Of a stretch of DNA of 34,779 nt, positions 33,006 to 34,779 are shown piece after piece. The notes beneath the pieces are model-generated. The model saw only the letters and a list, made by a program, of their open reading frames with translations, was not told the origin of the DNA and made no database searches. Both the position numbers and the translations under genes were made by a program. Positions within the stretch are counted from its first letter, which is position 1; each line of letters opens with the position of its first letter. This stretch comes from Comamonadaceae bacterium (GTDB lineage Bacteria; Pseudomonadota; Gammaproteobacteria; Burkholderiales; Burkholderiaceae_C), in contig CANHXV010000003.1 in the NCBI GenBank assembly GCA_947464665.1, positions 1 to 34,779 of the forward strand, in the 5' to 3' direction.

Positions 33006-33494
33006 ATGAACCACCTCACTCTATTTCGTTTTGACTCTGCTCGCAAAGCTTTAAAATATTTTGCCAGATGCCTTTTTGCTTTGTCTTTCAGCTTGTCTGT
33101 TGGCGCACAAGGGGTGGCGCAAACCCAACTGCCAAAAACCACTTTGAATGCTGGCATGCATCTGATTCAAGTGCAATTGGCGCAAGACAATGAACAGCGG
33201 CAAATTGGGCTGATGTGGCGCAAAGAAATGCCTCAAAACGAGGGCATGCTGTTTGTGTTTGAACAGCCTGCCGTTCAATGCTTTTGGATGCGCAATACCT
33301 TCTTGCCACTCACTGCGGCATTTATCATGGACGATGGCAGCATTGTCAATTTGGCCGACATGAAGCCCTTGAGCGATGACTCACACTGCGCCAAGAAACC
33401 CGTTCGGTTTGTGCTGGAAATGAACCAAGGATGGTTTGCCAAGCGAAACATCCAAGCTGGCTTTAAGTTAACGGGGCCGGTCTTCACCAAATAA
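33006..33494 (+). CDS. DUF192 family secreted protein
   Basis: Signal-peptide-like N-terminus then QIGLMWRKEMPQNEGMLFVFEQPAVQCFWMRNTFLPLTAAFIMDDGSIVN, typical of DUF192. Confidence 0.92.
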   Translation: MNHLTLFRFDSARKALKYFARCLFALSFSLSVGAQGVAQTQLPKTTLNAGMHLIQVQLAQDNEQRQIGLMWRKEMPQNEGMLFVFEQPAVQCFWMRNTFLPLTAAFIMDDGSIVNLADMKPLSDDSHCAKKPVRFVLEMNQGWFAKRNIQAGFKLTGPVFTK

Positions 33495-33520
33495 ACTGAC
33501 AAGGAATAGCGTCTTTTTTG

Positions 33521-33805
33521 TCAAACGCCCCAAACTACGTCCGCAGATTGGGCTAAGCACTGCCTTAACATTTTTAGCATAGGAAGGCTGCGCTGTCGCA
33601 AACTGATTTGCTTTGGATCTTGCAGTCCCTCTTGCTCTTCTTGAGAGACAGCCGCCTCGAGTGCAGAAATGACCGCCGGCAGTTGAACCGCCAAAAAAAT
33701 GCCCTTGGTCTGATCTTCTCTGCCCATGATTTTGAGCAGCCTCTTGGCATCAGGCTCCAACATGATCAGATCGCCAGTGACTTTGGATTTGAATTTAAAG
33801 AGCAT
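33521..33805 (-). CDS. DUF1840 family protein
   Basis: MLFKFKSKVTGDLIMLEPDAKRLLKIMGREDQTKGIFLAVQLPAVISALEAAV resembles DUF1840; ATG at 33805 avoids overlap with the upstream gene. Confidence 0.85.
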   Translation of the reverse strand: MLFKFKSKVTGDLIMLEPDAKRLLKIMGREDQTKGIFLAVQLPAVISALEAAVSQEEQEGLQDPKQISLRQRSLPMLKMLRQCLAQSADVVWGV

Positions 33806-33827
33806 GTTTTCTTTCAGATCGGTGCGG

Positions 33828-34779
33828 TCAACGAACACAGTAATAGCTAAATTCTTTGCCTGGAAACTCAGCGACTGACCTCACAGGTGAAGGATTGCGC
33901 AAATCGGGTGCCATGACCATGTTGTTGGCCATGGCCCACAATTTGCCGCGAGCGCAAGTGACACCACCATTCCAATCACCCACGTTGGACAAATACTCAT
34001 ATTCATCTTCTGTAGGCAATCTGGCCTTCATGGCTTTGCAGGCCATTTCAGCAGACTTTGGTGATGGCGCACTTCCAACCCCTGTTCCAGGCGCTCCCAC
34101 CAATTCCAATTGCTGATTTCCTATTTTTAACTTTGAAGGAAATTGTGTTCTTTGAAATGTTTCAAAAATGTCAAGTCCAATATTTTGCATGACATGCTCA
34201 GGAAGACCTTGAGCTTGAAAGTGATAAGTGTGGCCACAAGCCAAATCAATGTGTACCGTGACCAGCAAATCACCTTTGCAACTTGGCGCATAAGAATAGG
34301 TGCCATAAGCTACGCCAGACAAGCCTCGAATCAGAAAAGGGTCCCATTCCGAGGGCGACAAAGGCGAGCGTTTCTGGCGCATCAATTCGTTCAATGGACT
34401 GGGATTGAAAAAAGCAAAACGGCGAGTTTGGGGATTTCGCTCCCGGTACACCTTGTCTAGGGAGGCTTTAAGCGTTCCAGCCAAAAAAATGTCCATGCCA
34501 GGACTGCTGCCCGCAACAGATTTTTGTTGGTTCAGTTGGTCGTCCATGGCGTTGAGCAGGGCCACCATGTTGCGCGAATCAACGCCTTCCCGGAGGAGCC
34601 CTCTGACAGTTTGCGTCAGTTCTGCCATTTGCTCACGTTTGGTGCGGCCATAGGCATCGTGGTACTGACACAGGTCTTTGCCTCGAACAAAAGGAATTTG
34701 AGGCCAAATATTGACGATGGCGTGTTCTTGGGCAAGGTCAGAAACCTTGATTTTGGTCAAATCGCTTTTAGGCTGCGCA
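33828..34779 (-). CDS. Uncharacterised protein with possible C-type-lectin-like (FGE/DUF1566-like) C-terminus; 5' end probably outside window
   Basis: The track starts at a TTG (34760), but the same frame stays open to the window edge (AQPKSDLTKIKVSDLAQ...). The C-terminus RLPTEDEYEYLSNVGDWNGGV...RNPSPVRSVAEF...FSYYCVR resembles SUMF/DUF1566-type ends. Confidence 0.75.
   Translation of the reverse strand, partial: AQPKSDLTKIKVSDLAQEHAIVNIWPQIPFVRGKDLCQYHDAYGRTKREQMAELTQTVRGLLREGVDSRNMVALLNAMDDQLNQQKSVAGSSPGMDIFLAGTLKASLDKVYRERNPQTRRFAFFNPSPLNELMRQKRSPLSPSEWDPFLIRGLSGVAYGTYSYAPSCKGDLLVTVHIDLACGHTYHFQAQGLPEHVMQNIGLDIFETFQRTQFPSKLKIGNQQLELVGAPGTGVGSAPSPKSAEMACKAMKARLPTEDEYEYLSNVGDWNGGVTCARGKLWAMANNMVMAPDLRNPSPVRSVAEFPGKEFSYYCVR

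Noticed and set aside
33497-33523. TGACAA-N15-TTGTCA repeat between the DUF192 and DUF1840 genes
   Set aside because: Only a 6-bp AT-rich stem with a long loop; too weak to call a terminator.

Overview
This is a gene-dense, intact bacterial chromosomal segment. Protein families and gene order look betaproteobacterial, probably Burkholderiales/Comamonadaceae (inference from recall, not tested). I support 31 protein-coding genes, one tRNA-Lys(UUU) and two strong intrinsic terminators. I found no mobile element, CRISPR array, rRNA or clear pseudogene. In order: partial DppB-type permease and peptide-binding protein; a LivK-like lipoprotein; holC-pepA divergent from lptF-lptG-cbiX-cysB-like-ybdL-like aminotransferase; def, ligA, zipA and smc (minus strand, transcribed smc to def); dapC-dapE-prmB-ABC-F; tRNA-Lys; tcdA, yeeE, cpoB, pal, tolB (minus); msbA; rng, a 104-aa small protein and icd (minus); a DUF192 protein; a DUF1840 protein; and an uncharacterised protein with a possible C-type-lectin-like C-terminus that runs off the window. 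Most of this is housekeeping, and I see no convincing new multi-gene system. The items most worth checking are: (i) tcdA directly upstream of a tRNA-Lys(UUU) that is a plausible substrate of its product, at the end of a tolB-pal-cpoB-yeeE cluster; (ii) the uncharacterised 310+ aa cysteine-containing protein at the right edge; (iii) the 104-aa small protein between icd and rng; (iv) a perfect dyad next to the cysB-like start codon.
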